Shown in pieces: positions 34,705-44,719 of a stretch of DNA of 64,000 bases (position 1 is the stretch's first letter; each line of letters starts with the position of its first letter). The notes beneath the pieces were generated by a model. It did not search any database. It was not told where the DNA came from and worked only from the letters and a program-made list of their open reading frames with translations. The DNA is from Sinohyriopsis cumingii (taxonomy: Eukaryota; Mollusca; Bivalvia; Unionida; Unionidae). The position numbers and the translations under genes are program-made. The stretch lies in contig CM068824.1 in NCBI GenBank assembly GCA_028554795.2, forward strand, positions 160,511,630-160,575,629, in the 5' to 3' direction.

Positions 34705-35628
34705 TTAAGAGTCGTGAGAGAACCGTTTTCGAAAATGGAGTTTCACCGTGACTTTTCCTTTGGTGAATGGAATATTTTGTCCCAAATCTCCTTTTATAGC
34801 AATGTTGACCGTGTCCAAATACGACTTGCTGACCGGCAAATAGTGAGGATGGACAAATTCGCGGTGGACGTGGTAAGTGTTTCCACCTTCCTCGTCAGTG
34901 TTCGTGGCAGAATCAACTTTGAAAGGAATGACACGCAGTAACGGTACGGAGGTGTGTCCCACCACGTTGTACTCCACCACATCGGAATACACGAACATCA
35001 AATTCAGTCCTTGGTTCAGTTCTACCGGGGCACGAAATAACTTGCTAAAAGACTCGTTGTCGTAAACGATGGGTAATTCGTTTTTCTTCATCATGGTCTT
35101 TCTCATGTTCATGTCTCCGCCCAACATGTCATACAATTCAGGACAAAATAAAATGGACAGGATTTTACTCCGTTCAAATTTCATCAAGAAGCGACGAGCT
35201 GCTTTGTGGTACTCCATGGTGACATTTTTGTTGACATGCTCCAAAGCTTTCAGAAACACGACATTAAACCTGGAGGTTATGGTGCTGACCAAATGTTGAC
35301 CACTAAAATAATAGCCTGGGGGAATGAACAAGTGATAGGTGGTGTACTTTTGTGTACGGGTTTTCTTGTCATATTTGACATTGCTATCCATCCACTGTTG
35401 CATTTGCTCGTCATGAACTTCCACATCAAAAAAATTTTGATTGGGAAGGACATTGAGGACTTGGGTCGGGTGAATCATTTCTACTAAAGCCACTTCCCAA
35501 TGGGCTTCGTGATCTAACTGGATGGCCTGAGGTAATTTGGCCGTGTAACAGCACAACGTGTTCTTGGGAAACACCTCCACAGAACTGTCACTGGGTAAAG
35601 TCAAGTAAAATTGGTTTTGGTGACTCAT
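34705..35628 (-). CDS. Minor capsid (penton-like) protein candidate
   Basis: A 307-aa protein with the N-terminal signature FYLTLPSDSSVEVFPKNTL and WEVALVEMIHPTQVLNV, found in Polinton proteins next to the major capsid gene. Literature assigns the corresponding family (PX) to a single jelly-roll minor capsid or penton protein; assignment here is by that N-terminal block, length and synteny. Further blocks are YTTYHLFIPPGYYFSGQHL and FKVDSATNTDEEGGNTYHV. The ATG overlaps the stop of the upstream membrane gene by 4 bases (ATGA). Intact. Confidence 0.85.
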   Translation of the reverse strand: MSHQNQFYLTLPSDSSVEVFPKNTLCCYTAKLPQAIQLDHEAHWEVALVEMIHPTQVLNVLPNQNFFDVEVHDEQMQQWMDSNVKYDKKTRTQKYTTYHLFIPPGYYFSGQHLVSTITSRFNVVFLKALEHVNKNVTMEYHKAARRFLMKFERSKILSILFCPELYDMLGGDMNMRKTMMKKNELPIVYDNESFSKLFRAPVELNQGLNLMFVYSDVVEYNVVGHTSVPLLRVIPFKVDSATNTDEEGGNTYHVHREFVHPHYLPVSKSYLDTVNIAIKGDLGQNIPFTKGKVTVKLHFRKRFSHDS

Positions 35629-36050
35629 AATTCCAGAGTTCTGTGGCTGTCCGAGGGGTTACTGGACGTCAGAGGCGTGTCTCCGTCTAAAATGGGGTTC
35701 TGGTTGTGATTGAAGTGGTGACTGGCACTGGCACTGGACACAAGGTTCCCGGGGTTCCCGTTCGAGGTGAATTTCAGGGAGGGATTAGGAAGCAGGTAAC
35801 CGATGCAACTGCTCAATAAAATGGTCCACAATTGTTTGTCTCCTTGTTGCAAACTGAAATTGGCGATGGCTGCCCCGATGACACAATACACCACGAAGAT
35901 TTGGCAGAAAAAGACGATTTGCGTTTTAGGCACACGTTCTCCACACCACACCCACAAGGGTTGTTTTTGTAAATCTTGCACAGAAGAACTAGGTGAAGGA
36001 GGAGTGGTCGACGTAGCTGCGTCTGCTGTGTGAAAGGGCATGATGGTCAC
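35625..36050 (-). CDS. Two-TM membrane protein of the capsid block
   Basis: A 141-aa protein. Residues 45-66 (VFFCQIFVVYCVIGAAIANF) form a transmembrane segment, and residues 72-90 (LWTILLSSCIGYLLPNPSL) a second hydrophobic segment. The YLLPNP end followed by a short polar tail is shared, as far as I recall, with small proteins at this locus in other animal Polintons. N-terminal 30 residues are Ser/Pro/Thr rich. Start overlaps the integrase stop and stop overlaps the minor capsid start, both by 4 bases, so these genes are tightly packed. Role unknown; a virion membrane component is plausible. Confidence 0.78.
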   Translation of the reverse strand: MTIMPFHTADAATSTTPPSPSSSVQDLQKQPLWVWCGERVPKTQIVFFCQIFVVYCVIGAAIANFSLQQGDKQLWTILLSSCIGYLLPNPSLKFTSNGNPGNLVSSASASHHFNHNQNPILDGDTPLTSSNPSDSHRTLEL

Positions 36051-37255
36051 TTCTTTTTATAGTCGATGACTTGCGAAGCGTCGATCCAAGAATCGAAACT
36101 GGGTGGATATCCTTTCCAACGTACTTTGACTTCTTTGACACGTCGTTTGCCCACTTTACGGGTTCTGCGTTCGAGAATGCTTTCGATGTCGTACACGTCG
36201 TCTTCTTTTTTGGTCACACGTTGTAACTCAGGCAAATAAAACGTTCCTTTGAGCACTTCTCCGTTCATGTCTTCCAATTTATAGACGGTAGGATGACGGC
36301 CATGCACTCGTCCAGTGACGCGAAACAATTCGGTCGTCCAGTTAGGTAAGTAACCTTTGTCGAAAGTGCGTGTGGTTTTGCCAATGCGCACCCAATCTCC
36401 TACGACCAACATTCCACTTTTCTCGGGGACAGCCCTCGTCGGGGACGTACCAAACAGACGCTGAAACACCAACACTTCGTTGTCAGGAGTCACGTCTTGC
36501 GGGGCACGTCCGATGCTTCGATGGTAAGACTGGTTGTACGCTTGCACCAGGTGCGGTAAGATGTCGATGTACTTCAGAGTGTGGTGATGCGTAAAATATT
36601 TCCACATGCGTTCTTTCAAAGTGCGTTGAAAACGTTCCACGATGCTGGCTTTGGTTTCGGGATTCTCGGTGGTAAAAAAATGAATGTCACGTTTCTTTAA
36701 TTCTTTTTGGAAAGCTTGGTTCAGAAATTCGGTGCCTTTGTCCGTTTGCCATCGAAGAGGGTGACGACCGCTTTGTTTCAACACCCGTTGCAGGGCTCGC
36801 ACTAACTCGCTGCTGGATTTGGAAGTCAAGGGCACGACCCAGGCAAATTTGGAAAAGACGTCGATGACACAAAACAAATATTTGTAGCCACGATTGTAGC
36901 TGGCCAAATGAGAGACATCGGCTAAATCGGCTTGCCATTGATGATCGATGCCTTCCACTCGGGTGCGACTTCTGGCAAACTTGCGTCGAATGGGTTTGTG
37001 TAAAGTGTAGGTAGCTTGTTCTTGTAACCATCGTTGCACTTGAGGTAAACGGAGACTTTTCAGTCGCGTTTTGGCAGCACGATACAATTTTTGAACTCCT
37101 GCGTAACCTGCAGGATGGGAGGGATCGTAGTAAATGCTAAGACTTTTTCCATTTTTTGTTTGTTTGTTAATAAGACACCCACTCTTGGAGGATGCTACTC
37201 TTTTTCTCTTGGGGTATTTTCTTGGATTGCAATGCTTTGCGTGTGCGGCCAGCAA
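36047..37255 (-). CDS. Retroviral-type integrase with chromodomain
   Basis: The open frame is 402 aa, but its first ~36 residues overlap the preceding gene and are probably not native. The family-typical start, SLSIYYDPSHPAG, begins near residue 38. The DDE catalytic triad is D110 (HQWQADLADV), D172 (WQTDKGTEF) and E207 (SIVERFQRTLKERM). A C-terminal chromodomain occupies about residues 347-397 (YDIESILERR, VKVRWKGYPPSFDSWI), which in related elements targets insertion through histone marks. An ATG at 37,153 directly after the upstream stop is one base out of frame, beside a run of A. Catalytic residues are intact. Confidence 0.95.
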   Translation of the reverse strand: MLAAHAKHCNPRKYPKRKRVASSKSGCLINKQTKNGKSLSIYYDPSHPAGYAGVQKLYRAAKTRLKSLRLPQVQRWLQEQATYTLHKPIRRKFARSRTRVEGIDHQWQADLADVSHLASYNRGYKYLFCVIDVFSKFAWVVPLTSKSSSELVRALQRVLKQSGRHPLRWQTDKGTEFLNQAFQKELKKRDIHFFTTENPETKASIVERFQRTLKERMWKYFTHHHTLKYIDILPHLVQAYNQSYHRSIGRAPQDVTPDNEVLVFQRLFGTSPTRAVPEKSGMLVVGDWVRIGKTTRTFDKGYLPNWTTELFRVTGRVHGRHPTVYKLEDMNGEVLKGTFYLPELQRVTKKEDDVYDIESILERRTRKVGKRRVKEVKVRWKGYPPSFDSWIDASQVIDYKKK

Positions 37256-37814
37256 TAGGTGTCGAAGAGGAGAAGGATGTCTGAGCGGGGGATATCGGTT
37301 CTTGTTTCACTTCTGTCTTCACTTCTGTCTTCATTTTCTTTTTCTCTTGTGATGAAGAAGGGGTGGCCATCATCTTTTTAATCCATCCAATTCTGGAGGT
37401 AGGTGGTGTTGTTAACTTGCGTACTTTTTCGGGTGGAGTTTGAAACCCTTCCTCTTCTCCTTTTTCTGTCTTGGTCACGGGTACTGGTGGTACTGGTACT
37501 GGTACTGGTACTGGTACTGGTGATGGTGCTGGACTTTTCATCAAGGTCTTAAAATCTTTCCGAGTGGGTAGAGCTGTTTCGTCTAAAGCTTTCTGGTGAA
37601 AGAGTTGCAGTCGTTGCAAGAGTTGACCGTACTTTTGCGATTTTTCTGTTTCGGACAAATCTTGGCGATCCATCAAGGACTGCAATTCGTGTTGTAACTG
37701 GGACATCTCGCTCAAATGGGGATTGGGAGGTAAATGCGGGGTGTGTTGTTCTTGCCACCGATGGTAATCCATCCATCGTTTGTAAGGCACTAAAGCTAGT
37801 TTTCGTCCTTCCAT
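37167..37814 (-). CDS. Polinton protein of unknown function, Pro/Lys rich (215 aa)
   Basis: Residues 1-20 contain LALVPYKRWMDYHRWQ. Residues 36-75 form a predicted helical pair (LQHELQSLMDRQDLSETEK, YGQLLQRLQL). Residues 95-115 are a (Pro-Val)n stretch. The rest is Lys/Ser rich with putative nuclear-localisation-like clusters. This type of protein sits just before integrase in other Polintons as far as I recall, but I cannot name its role. GATAAAAA at 37,866-37,859 is about 48 bp above the ATG. Intact. Confidence 0.8.
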   Translation of the reverse strand: MEGRKLALVPYKRWMDYHRWQEQHTPHLPPNPHLSEMSQLQHELQSLMDRQDLSETEKSQKYGQLLQRLQLFHQKALDETALPTRKDFKTLMKSPAPSPVPVPVPVPVPPVPVTKTEKGEEEGFQTPPEKVRKLTTPPTSRIGWIKKMMATPSSSQEKKKMKTEVKTEVKQEPISPAQTSFSSSTPIAGRTRKALQSKKIPQEKKSSILQEWVSY

Positions 37815-37862
37815 GGGGTTGTCAGGGGTCGATTCTGAGATCTTGGAACTTCCCAGGCCTTT

Positions 37863-38246
37863 TTATCTTGCTCCCACCAGTCCTCCCAACATGGTTCCCA
37901 AGACTCCTTTCAGTATGGGGCCTAACAAGAGAGGTAAAATACCTCCACGTTGCACTAACATCTTTTTTTGACGAATGGGAATTTTCTTTTGAACCATTTG
38001 GCGAAGAACGTGACGATGTTTGCCTAAGCATTGTTTCTGGTGTTTGGACAAAGGGATCGTGCCTTTCAAAACGTTCAAACAACATTCGCACACGGTATCG
38101 ATGACCTCTTTGGAGGCTGTTTGAATGAGTTTTTTTCGTAGGGGTGGAAAAGCTTTGGACAGGACAGATAACATGTCCCCATGTTTGGCTAAACGTGGTG
38201 GCAGTCCTTTCCTTTTCTTTCCTTGGGGTTTTCTGGAGGGTGACAT
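37863..38246 (-). CDS. Conserved small Polinton protein with hydrophobic C-terminus (127 aa)
   Basis: A basic N-terminus (PSRKPQGKKRKGLPP) is followed by an amphipathic middle (NVLKGTIPLSKHQKQCLGKH, LRQMVQKKIPIRQKKMLVQR) and a Gly/Leu-rich hydrophobic end (GGILPLLLGPILKGVLGTML). The block 'IPLS..QK..L......LR.....K.....KK.LVQRGG' recurs in many invertebrate Polintons in my memory. The fold suggests a small DNA-binding or membrane-active virion protein. TATAAAAAAG at 38,310-38,303 is about 59 bp above the ATG. Intact. Confidence 0.85.
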   Translation of the reverse strand: MSPSRKPQGKKRKGLPPRLAKHGDMLSVLSKAFPPLRKKLIQTASKEVIDTVCECCLNVLKGTIPLSKHQKQCLGKHRHVLRQMVQKKIPIRQKKMLVQRGGILPLLLGPILKGVLGTMLGGLVGAR

Positions 38247-38305
38247 CTTTGAGTCTTCAGGAGCACCAAAAAAACACTGATACCCGACTTGGTCACAGGC
38301 CTTTT

Positions 38306-39226
38306 TTATACTGGAACGCGTCGCCGCTGATTGTCTTTACGTCGTATCAGTTTGAAGACAGGCATGACACGTCGTGCAGGGGTACGTAACGGACTAAATC
38401 GAGCCAGTTCTTGCTTGGACAAATCCAGTAAACTTTGTAACATGCCCGATCTTTCTTGAACTTTGATTTTGCGAGAAGGTACTTTGTGAGCAGCAGCCAC
38501 TGCCACTAAATTGGAAGGTCCTGCCACTGGGGAAGTTCTTTTGGGGGTCATCAACGGAGAAGTTCTTGGTGTGATCAACGTCTCCAAGTACTCTTCAGTT
38601 CTGGGTGTCATTAACAGAGAAGTGGACAAACGTGAAGCTGCCGCAGACGCAGTCACCGCAGTGGCAGGTCGTAGTTTGCGAGTGTAAGGTTGCGTCCTGG
38701 CCGAAGTGCCTCTCTTGCGACTAGTTTTCTGTGGACTTTTCTTTTTCTGGGGGCTTCTTTTCTTTTTCCGGGGTGGTGGTGGTGTCTGGTCAGAGGAGGG
38801 TCCTGCCACTGGAGAAGTTCTCCTTGGGGACCTGGTCTTTTTCTTCTTGGGGCTTCGTTGGACTTTTGTCTTGGGTATAACTTTGGGGGCATTAGGATCC
38901 CATCTTAAGAGTGAGCGAATGATGACCCCTCTGAGAGTACCGCTCCCTCCAGGTTTCAAAATGATTTGTTTTTTGGTTTGAGTGTCGATGCGGGGATCGG
39001 CCAGTTGGACCAAAGCGACTTTGTTTCGATCGAAAAAGCGTTTGGTTTGATGAGGAATCTGAATGATTCCTTGGAGTAATTGACGTGCCGTCACCGTGAA
39101 CCATCGTAAGACTTCTTTGAGACTAGCTTCTAAAACACGAGCTCGTGTTTGTGGATCTTTTTCTCGACTGATGCCATACAAGGCACGAATCAATTTGACG
39201 GGAAGATGCGACTGAAGGGACGTCAT
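38306..39226 (-). CDS. Lys/Arg/Pro-rich protein, N-terminal helical domain (306 aa)
   Basis: The open frame extends to 39,346, but I choose the internal ATG at 39,226 because the longer version would run into the ATPase gene, and an ATAAAAAA box lies about 55 bp above this ATG. Residues 1-110 are helical (SLQSHLPVKLIRALYG, EVLRWFTVTARQLLQGI, ending GGSGTLRGVIIRSLL). The remainder is highly basic with two TSPVAGPS repeats and SPKKKK/SPQKKK clusters, like chromatin or virion-core proteins. No enzyme motif. Intact. Confidence 0.75.
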   Translation of the reverse strand: MTSLQSHLPVKLIRALYGISREKDPQTRARVLEASLKEVLRWFTVTARQLLQGIIQIPHQTKRFFDRNKVALVQLADPRIDTQTKKQIILKPGGSGTLRGVIIRSLLRWDPNAPKVIPKTKVQRSPKKKKTRSPRRTSPVAGPSSDQTPPPPRKKKRSPQKKKSPQKTSRKRGTSARTQPYTRKLRPATAVTASAAASRLSTSLLMTPRTEEYLETLITPRTSPLMTPKRTSPVAGPSNLVAVAAAHKVPSRKIKVQERSGMLQSLLDLSKQELARFSPLRTPARRVMPVFKLIRRKDNQRRRVPV

Positions 39227-39282
39227 GTTCGCACTGAGAGTGAGACAGACGAAAAAGGGTCTGAGGTTTTTACAGATTTTTT

Positions 39283-40026
39283 TTATGTGGAGTGAAATGA
39301 AGTCGAGGACGGAGACGTGTACAGGACAGGCCCTCCGTCTTGGCACCAGTGGTGAAACAAGTGGGTACGAAATCGCAAATCCTCAGGAGTCGTAGGTTTC
39401 AAATCGACGAGTAAATAGGCGTGTGGCGTTTGAGTGGCATCGTCGTACGCCTGAGTCAGCCAAGGCGTTCCTAACTGTTTGGCTAAGACTTGCACTTGCG
39501 ATTTATCTCGAGGGCTTTTAAACAAGACCACGTAATGCGCATTGAGACTGATGGTGCGATGGGCTTTACTTTGTTGAAACAAATTTTGGGTGATGTAAAC
39601 GACACTGGCATTACGGTGATGCCCTTTGCGCGTGAACCACAGTTTAATTTCTTCTTCGTCTTCTCCTAACATGTCGTCGAAAATGACCAAATGGGTTAGA
39701 CGGGAGTCAGAGACGATGCCATCGTCTTCTTTAGGAATGCCTTCCACAAACACGATGGAATCGCCTTGACTTTCTCGCTAGAGGCTGTACGCCGATTGCC
39801 ACTCTTTGTAACACCACACGATTCGTTGAGGGGGTCGATCGATCAAATGATGTTTATGTTCGATCAAACGTTTGACGAATTCGGTTTTGCCTGAACCGCT
39901 AGGTCCAGCAATGAGCATGTTAAAGGGATGGCGAAGATACAAAGCCTCCCAACTGGCACGATCTAAGTGTTCGTCGATGACTTTGACAGTAGAGGAAGAG
40001 GGAGCTGAGACAGCAGAGGTAGCCAT
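39283..40026 (-). pseudogene. Packaging ATPase (FtsK/HerA, A32 type), one in-frame stop
   Basis: The Walker A loop is MLIAGPSGSGKTEF (about 39,920). Walker B is LVIFDDMLGE (about 39,690), and a downstream sensor-like VVYITQNLF fits the A32/FtsK packaging ATPases of Polintons. The two halves are in the same frame, separated by a single TAG at 39,778-39,780. About 248 codons in all, near the usual family size. I take the ATG at 40,026 as start because TATATAAA (40,081-40,074) is 48 bp above it. Readthrough is possible but nothing supports it; a nonsense mutation is simpler. Confidence 0.9.
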
Positions 40027-40073
40027 GGTGTGAGAAATGTCACTTGTGACACGAAAAACAAACAAGACAAGAG

Positions 40074-40081
40074 TTTATATA
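40074..40081 (-). promoter_or_regulatory. TATA box of the packaging ATPase gene
   Basis: Minus-strand TATATAAA, 48 bp upstream of the chosen ATG. Confidence 0.7.
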
Positions 40082-40096
40082 CTTTTTCAGAACACG

Positions 40097-40102
40097 TTTA
40101 TT
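40097..40102 (-). terminator. Poly(A) signal downstream of the polymerase block
   Basis: Minus-strand AATAAA, about 145 bp after the stop of the 89-aa ORF. No histone-type stem-loop is found here, in contrast to the accessory genes. Confidence 0.55.
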
Positions 40103-40246
40103 GAATGTTTCAAACATGAATACGAAAGACAAAAATGCATAAAAGCCAAAGGCTTAAGTACAAGAATAAAAGGCACATGATAACCATGAACGTGGAATAA
40201 ACACAAGTGTCTGTACAACATGTTTTGGGTAAAGTTCTAACCAGTT

Positions 40247-40516
40247 CTATAGTAGGGGTAAGGTCACACAAGTGTCCTCCCGAAAGGGTCTTTCAGGCCT
40301 GTCCACGACAGTCCTGTCCTGGGTGACGGGTTCTTCTGGCACCGTCACTAACACAGGTTGAAAAGTAACTTTTTTCCTTGAATAACTCTCGTGCATACTG
40401 GGCCACCTCTTGTGTCCAAGCCTCAAAACCCTGGTCTCGGTGATGTCCAACATTTGACTCCTAACCAATCTGGTTTCTTCTTCGTCAACGACATGGTAAG
40501 TTACTTCAATGAACAA
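40247..40516 (-). CDS. Unknown 89-aa protein after polymerase
   Basis: Starts 4 bases after the polymerase stop, with MFIEVTYHVVDEEETRLVRS. No domain recognised. The Pro/Val-rich C-terminal half (FQPVLVTVPEEPVTQDRTVV) may be disordered. Tight coupling to the polymerase and its own position before a poly(A) signal suggest it is real, but it could be a chance frame. No TATA box of its own. Confidence 0.5.
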   Translation of the reverse strand: MFIEVTYHVVDEEETRLVRSQMLDITETRVLRLGHKRWPSMHESYSRKKVTFQPVLVTVPEEPVTQDRTVVDRPERPFREDTCVTLPLL

Positions 40517-40520
40517 TGAA

Positions 40521-43500
40521 CTATCGATCTTGCCTAGGGTTCCTTTTCATATACAGACCAATACCAACGTGACCGTACGGTAGGGTAAAGTGATTGGGAA
40601 GTCGCACTCGCTTCTGGTATACAATTTGATAGACTTTTTCCAAGGGTCGACTGACGATGTGGTGAGTGGGTAAACGTACAATCTTGTTCGGTTGATAGGT
40701 GGTCACTTTAAAGTTTCCATCCTCTCCCGATTGCAAGGCTTCTTTCAATACCCCAAAGTTGACCACTCGACTGGTACGATGATTCAGAGTCAGTCCTTTC
40801 ACTTTGCACGTCGTGTGCACTTCTCCTTGTTTGTCCCGGTATTCGTAGCCGTAATTTTTGGGACCACCACTGACGAAACTTAGAATCTTGTCGTCGGGAT
40901 GCTCGTCTGTCCAGGCTCCTAAACGGTCTCCTTCGATGTCAGGGTGCTGTTGAATCGGGTGATGGATGTAAATGCAACTGTCCGTGTCAAAGTACAGGAC
41001 GCGTTCTTCTAACAGTTCTAAAGCTTCGTACAATTTTAAGCGAGCATGAGCTGTCACGTAAGCCGCAATGATGACGTTTCCAAAAGGATCGTCTTGTACA
41101 AAGTCCAGATCTTCTTCGTAATTGACCAAGATCAAACCCTCTCGAACGACGTCCACGTGTTTCATGTATTTGGTTTTGTCGTGAATCATCTGGAAGTAGC
41201 GGGAAGGTTCTGTCAAATATTCCGTCTTGGGTAAACACGGTCGTTGTGCCATTTTACCCCACAAGCAATTTAACATCACTTTGGCAAACGATCGCCTGCC
41301 TTCGTTTTTTTCGATGTGGTCTAAAGAGATGCCTTCTTGTGCGTAGTATTTCTCTTTGAATTGTATTTGGTCTTCGGGAGTGTGACACCAGGAAGGATAG
41401 CCGCTGGCTTCTTGTTTCATTTTCAAAAAGGCATCCACGTAGTCGGCGAAAATGACTTTCTGAGTAGGGTCACCCTTGTGGTACTGTTGTGTCTTGGGAA
41501 AGTGGCAAATTTCGTACACTTCTAACAGTTGGTATCCCATGTCCAGAGCTTTGAACAATTCCACGCTGACCCAGGTTCCCGTCAAGGCACGTTCTTCCTG
41601 GCTGTGATGGCAAGGTTGGTCCTGGTTGCACGTTTCGGCACAAGTACGGCACAAGGGAAACATCAGTTTGCCTTGACAATGGTGAGGTAAGACGGGATGG
41701 TATAGGTTCGTGGGAGGCAAAACTTTACACTTGATCAAGCCTTCGTATTGTCGAATGTTTTTCAGGTCGATGTGTTCCGTGAACAATTGCGGGTGCCCTA
41801 CAGGAAAGCGACAATATTTGCACACGTAGGGATACAGCGAACACACGTCCAAGTATTTGATTTCTTCTCCTTTCTCTTCGTCGGCTTGGTACAGCAAACA
41901 GGTGGCATTGGTCCTTCCTCCGTACAAACTATCCCTCGGGTTCAGCGGGTCCATGAACTGGTAACTTTCCACGAGGCGTTTAAACTCGGGATCGGTTTTC
42001 AAACGGTGATCGTACTCGTGTTCCCACATTTCCACCACTTGGTATCCTTGCTGTTCTAACTTTAGGCGTCGCTGACAAGTGTCCTGGTACAAGTCTTCCA
42101 TGGTTCGTTGCAAAAACTGATTTTTAGTGTCACGGTCAGGGTAACAGACGGGACATCCGTGAAATAAGCATCCGTTAAACTCGTACACAATCTTGGGGTT
42201 TTCTAAGTCCCAGCCATCTACCGAATACGTTCCGATGGTCTTTTCACCCCCTCCGTTGCGGGCATGCTGAATCCATTTGTGTTCCTTGTCGCACAAGTAA
42301 TGTAACCAACGTAGGGCTTTGACCGAGTATTGACGCTTGACATAGTGGGTCGTTTGAGGACTGATGACAGCCACGGTGTTTTCAGGCATGAATCGTTGGC
42401 GGTACACTAAGGAACACGCTTTGGCAATGGTGCAAGCTTCTTTCAAAGGATCGACCCCTCCGTGTTCCATGAACAGTTCTCGAAATTTTCCACAGCAACG
42501 CCGTAAAATGTCCACGTCGGAACGACAATACTTTAACATTTCTTCCTGAAAGTCGAAAGGGTCCGAGTCGTGAGCTTGGTGCCAAGCGTAGAAAGCTTCT
42601 CGTTGTTCGGTACGCATGTTGTCGGGGTCGTAATAGTGAGCCTCAGGCAAATGGTGTAGAACAGCATGTTGATTGGCTTCCGTATTGAAAAAGTGTGGAA
42701 AGTACCCTTTAGCCATTTCTGTCATTCCAAACGTTTTAGGCATTCGGCTCAAAGGCATGGCCAAGTAACTTATCGAATCTTGAAACTGTACTTGTCCCAC
42801 TTGCATGAAAATGATTTTGGCTCCGTTCAAAATCACTTTAGGACGTTCGGTGCCATGTTCCGTATAGTACCTCAAAAGAAACTGTCCATCGTATCCGGAG
42901 AAATTGTGAGTCATCACCGTGGCATGACGATGACAATCTCCGTAACGTTCGATGTCCTCTTGCTCCACGTCTTGTCGATGGGGTCTAAGACCCATTGGGC
43001 AAAATCGGCTAACGTGTTTGGTCCCCGAAAGATTTTTTCACGTCCTCCAGGAATCTTGCTGCAGTGAGGGCAATGACTGAAGATAGGTTCTTGAATGCAC
43101 TTCTCGCACGCTTGATGTGCCACGCAGAAATTAGGGATGTGAATGCCAGTCTCTTGCATGCATTCGAAATCGAAAAAGATGAAATTGCCTTTCTTCTTGT
43201 GACCGTCCTCTTTCTCTGGTGGGGGTTGGTATTTTTGCACGTAACATTCGTGTTCCAAGTCCACGATGTGGTGACAAATGTGACATTTTTTCTTTCCTCG
43301 ACATACGTGTGCCTTGGCATTGTTGGTAAGTATGCCTTGTCCACACGTAGGGCACAATCTCAGGAATTGACAAGCACATTTCTTCTGTGAACCTTGTGTT
43401 TTCAAATGTTGCTGGTAACAGGTAGGGCTGACAAACGTGCGCAGACAAGTCGAACAAGGCACTGGTTCTTCGCTCAGACAGGGTGGAGAGGCCAAACATC

Positions 43501-44584
43501 CTGGGCATTTCAATCCACAATGCTTGTGTTGCTCTCGATTGTTATAACCATACTCACATTTCTCACAATAATAACCGTATCCCAGGAATCCGGTGATACT
43601 GGTAATGGTATCGAAATGGTCATCGTGATAATAAAGGTGAATGTATTTTCCGTCCTTAAAATCCTGGCCTCGAAACAACAGAGACCCGCGCATTTCTTGA
43701 GGGTGCACTTTCAAGGTGTAGCGTGGAGCTAGGGCATCTTGCAATTTTTGCATCTCAGGAATGCCACAGGGTGTGTCTTTGGACAGGCCAGCTTGTTACA
43801 ACAGGAGTTCTGCTTCGTTTCGTTGTTTGGCTCGATCGGATCGTTGAATAGTGTTCCAGGTTCTTTTCCATTCTGTCGTGTCGTTCTTGTTGGCATAGGT
43901 TCGTCCCACCACGATGGCACGGGCTAAACACATCTGGTCATGAGGATTGTGAATTTGGACAAGACTACGCTTAATGCTGCGAAGCTCGTTCACCAATAAC
44001 ATCTTTTTGCGTCCTGTCCCTTGAGGAAGAGAGACGTGGGCCATTTTCAGTGTGGCTTTACCATCGGTGATGTCAAACTGGTCATTAGATTGTTGTACGT
44101 GTTGAATCTTGTCCATGATTTTGGAAGGGATTAGTTCTGCAGGTCTGCTAAACTCGATCCAAACAGGGGATTTCAAACCGTCGTGATCTATGGATAGTGT
44201 CAAGCAATCGTCTTCTTTGGGTTGACATTGTCGCTTGAGTGCGGTGAGCAAAGAATCCCACATCTCGGTGATGAACCCTTCTGCTTTCTCCAACGGTACG
44301 TCGGACTTGAAATCTTTAAACTTCACCGTGTAGGTGTAAGCCGTGGTTCTAAATTTTCTAGAGGAGCGCTTTTCCGTCTCTCGAATGGAATAGTATTTTT
44401 CAGGGTTGACTAAGGGTGACGAACTTGGTTTAGAGGTTTCAAATTCTGGTTCACTCATGTCCTCTTCAAAATCACTGGCATGAATCTGTGCCAAGATTTC
44501 AGCCCTGGTACGAGGCGATAGATCACGTTTCTGCCTCTTACTTTCTTCTTCTTCTTTCTTCTCGAATGAATGGGATCGTTTCAT
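40521..44584 (-). pseudogene. Protein-primed family B DNA polymerase, one stop and one frameshift
   Basis: Three open pieces: 44,584-43,796 (N-terminal 262 codons, ending at a TAA at 43,796-43,798), 43,753 onwards in the same frame, and 42,995-40,521 in another frame; the shift lies between 42,914 and 42,995. The N-terminal piece ends with MCLARAIVVGRTYANKN, typical of Polinton polymerase preludes. A Cys-rich region at 43,600-43,280 may bind zinc. Exonuclease motifs are FFDFEC (43,170), HNFSGYDGQF and YCRSDVDIL. Polymerase motifs are YLDVCSLYPY (A), KVMLNCLWGK (B) and YFDTDS (C). All catalytic Asp are kept. About 1,354 codons in total. TATAAA at 44,638-44,633 is about 50 bp upstream. Confidence 0.95.
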
Positions 44585-44719
44585 CTTGAGTGCAAAACGT
44601 CAAATGACTCAAGTTTAAACACCATAGACTAATTTATAGTCTTGGCAAACCAGCGTATATAAAAAGGGTGTGTGTCTTGTCCTTTCACTATTCATTTCAC
44701 TCTCAAGCTGAGCACAACG
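44585..44719. promoter_or_regulatory. Divergent promoter, polymerase / zinc-knuckle gene
   Basis: The 135-bp spacer holds TATAAA on the minus strand (44,638-44,633) and TATATAAA on the plus strand (44,656-44,663), back to back with 17 bases between. Each is 50-60 bp from its ATG. Confidence 0.8.

Noticed and set aside
39778-39780. Stop-codon readthrough in the ATPase gene as a regulated event
   Set aside because: No downstream readthrough context or structure is evident, and the polymerase in the same element is also broken, so decay is simpler.
42914-42995. Programmed frameshift in polymerase B
   Set aside because: I see no slippery heptamer with a following structure, and a separate nonsense codon is already present.
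33832-44413. Many plus-strand frames of 60-130 codons across the Polinton core
   Set aside because: They are antisense shadows of the minus-strand genes with no domains or promoters.
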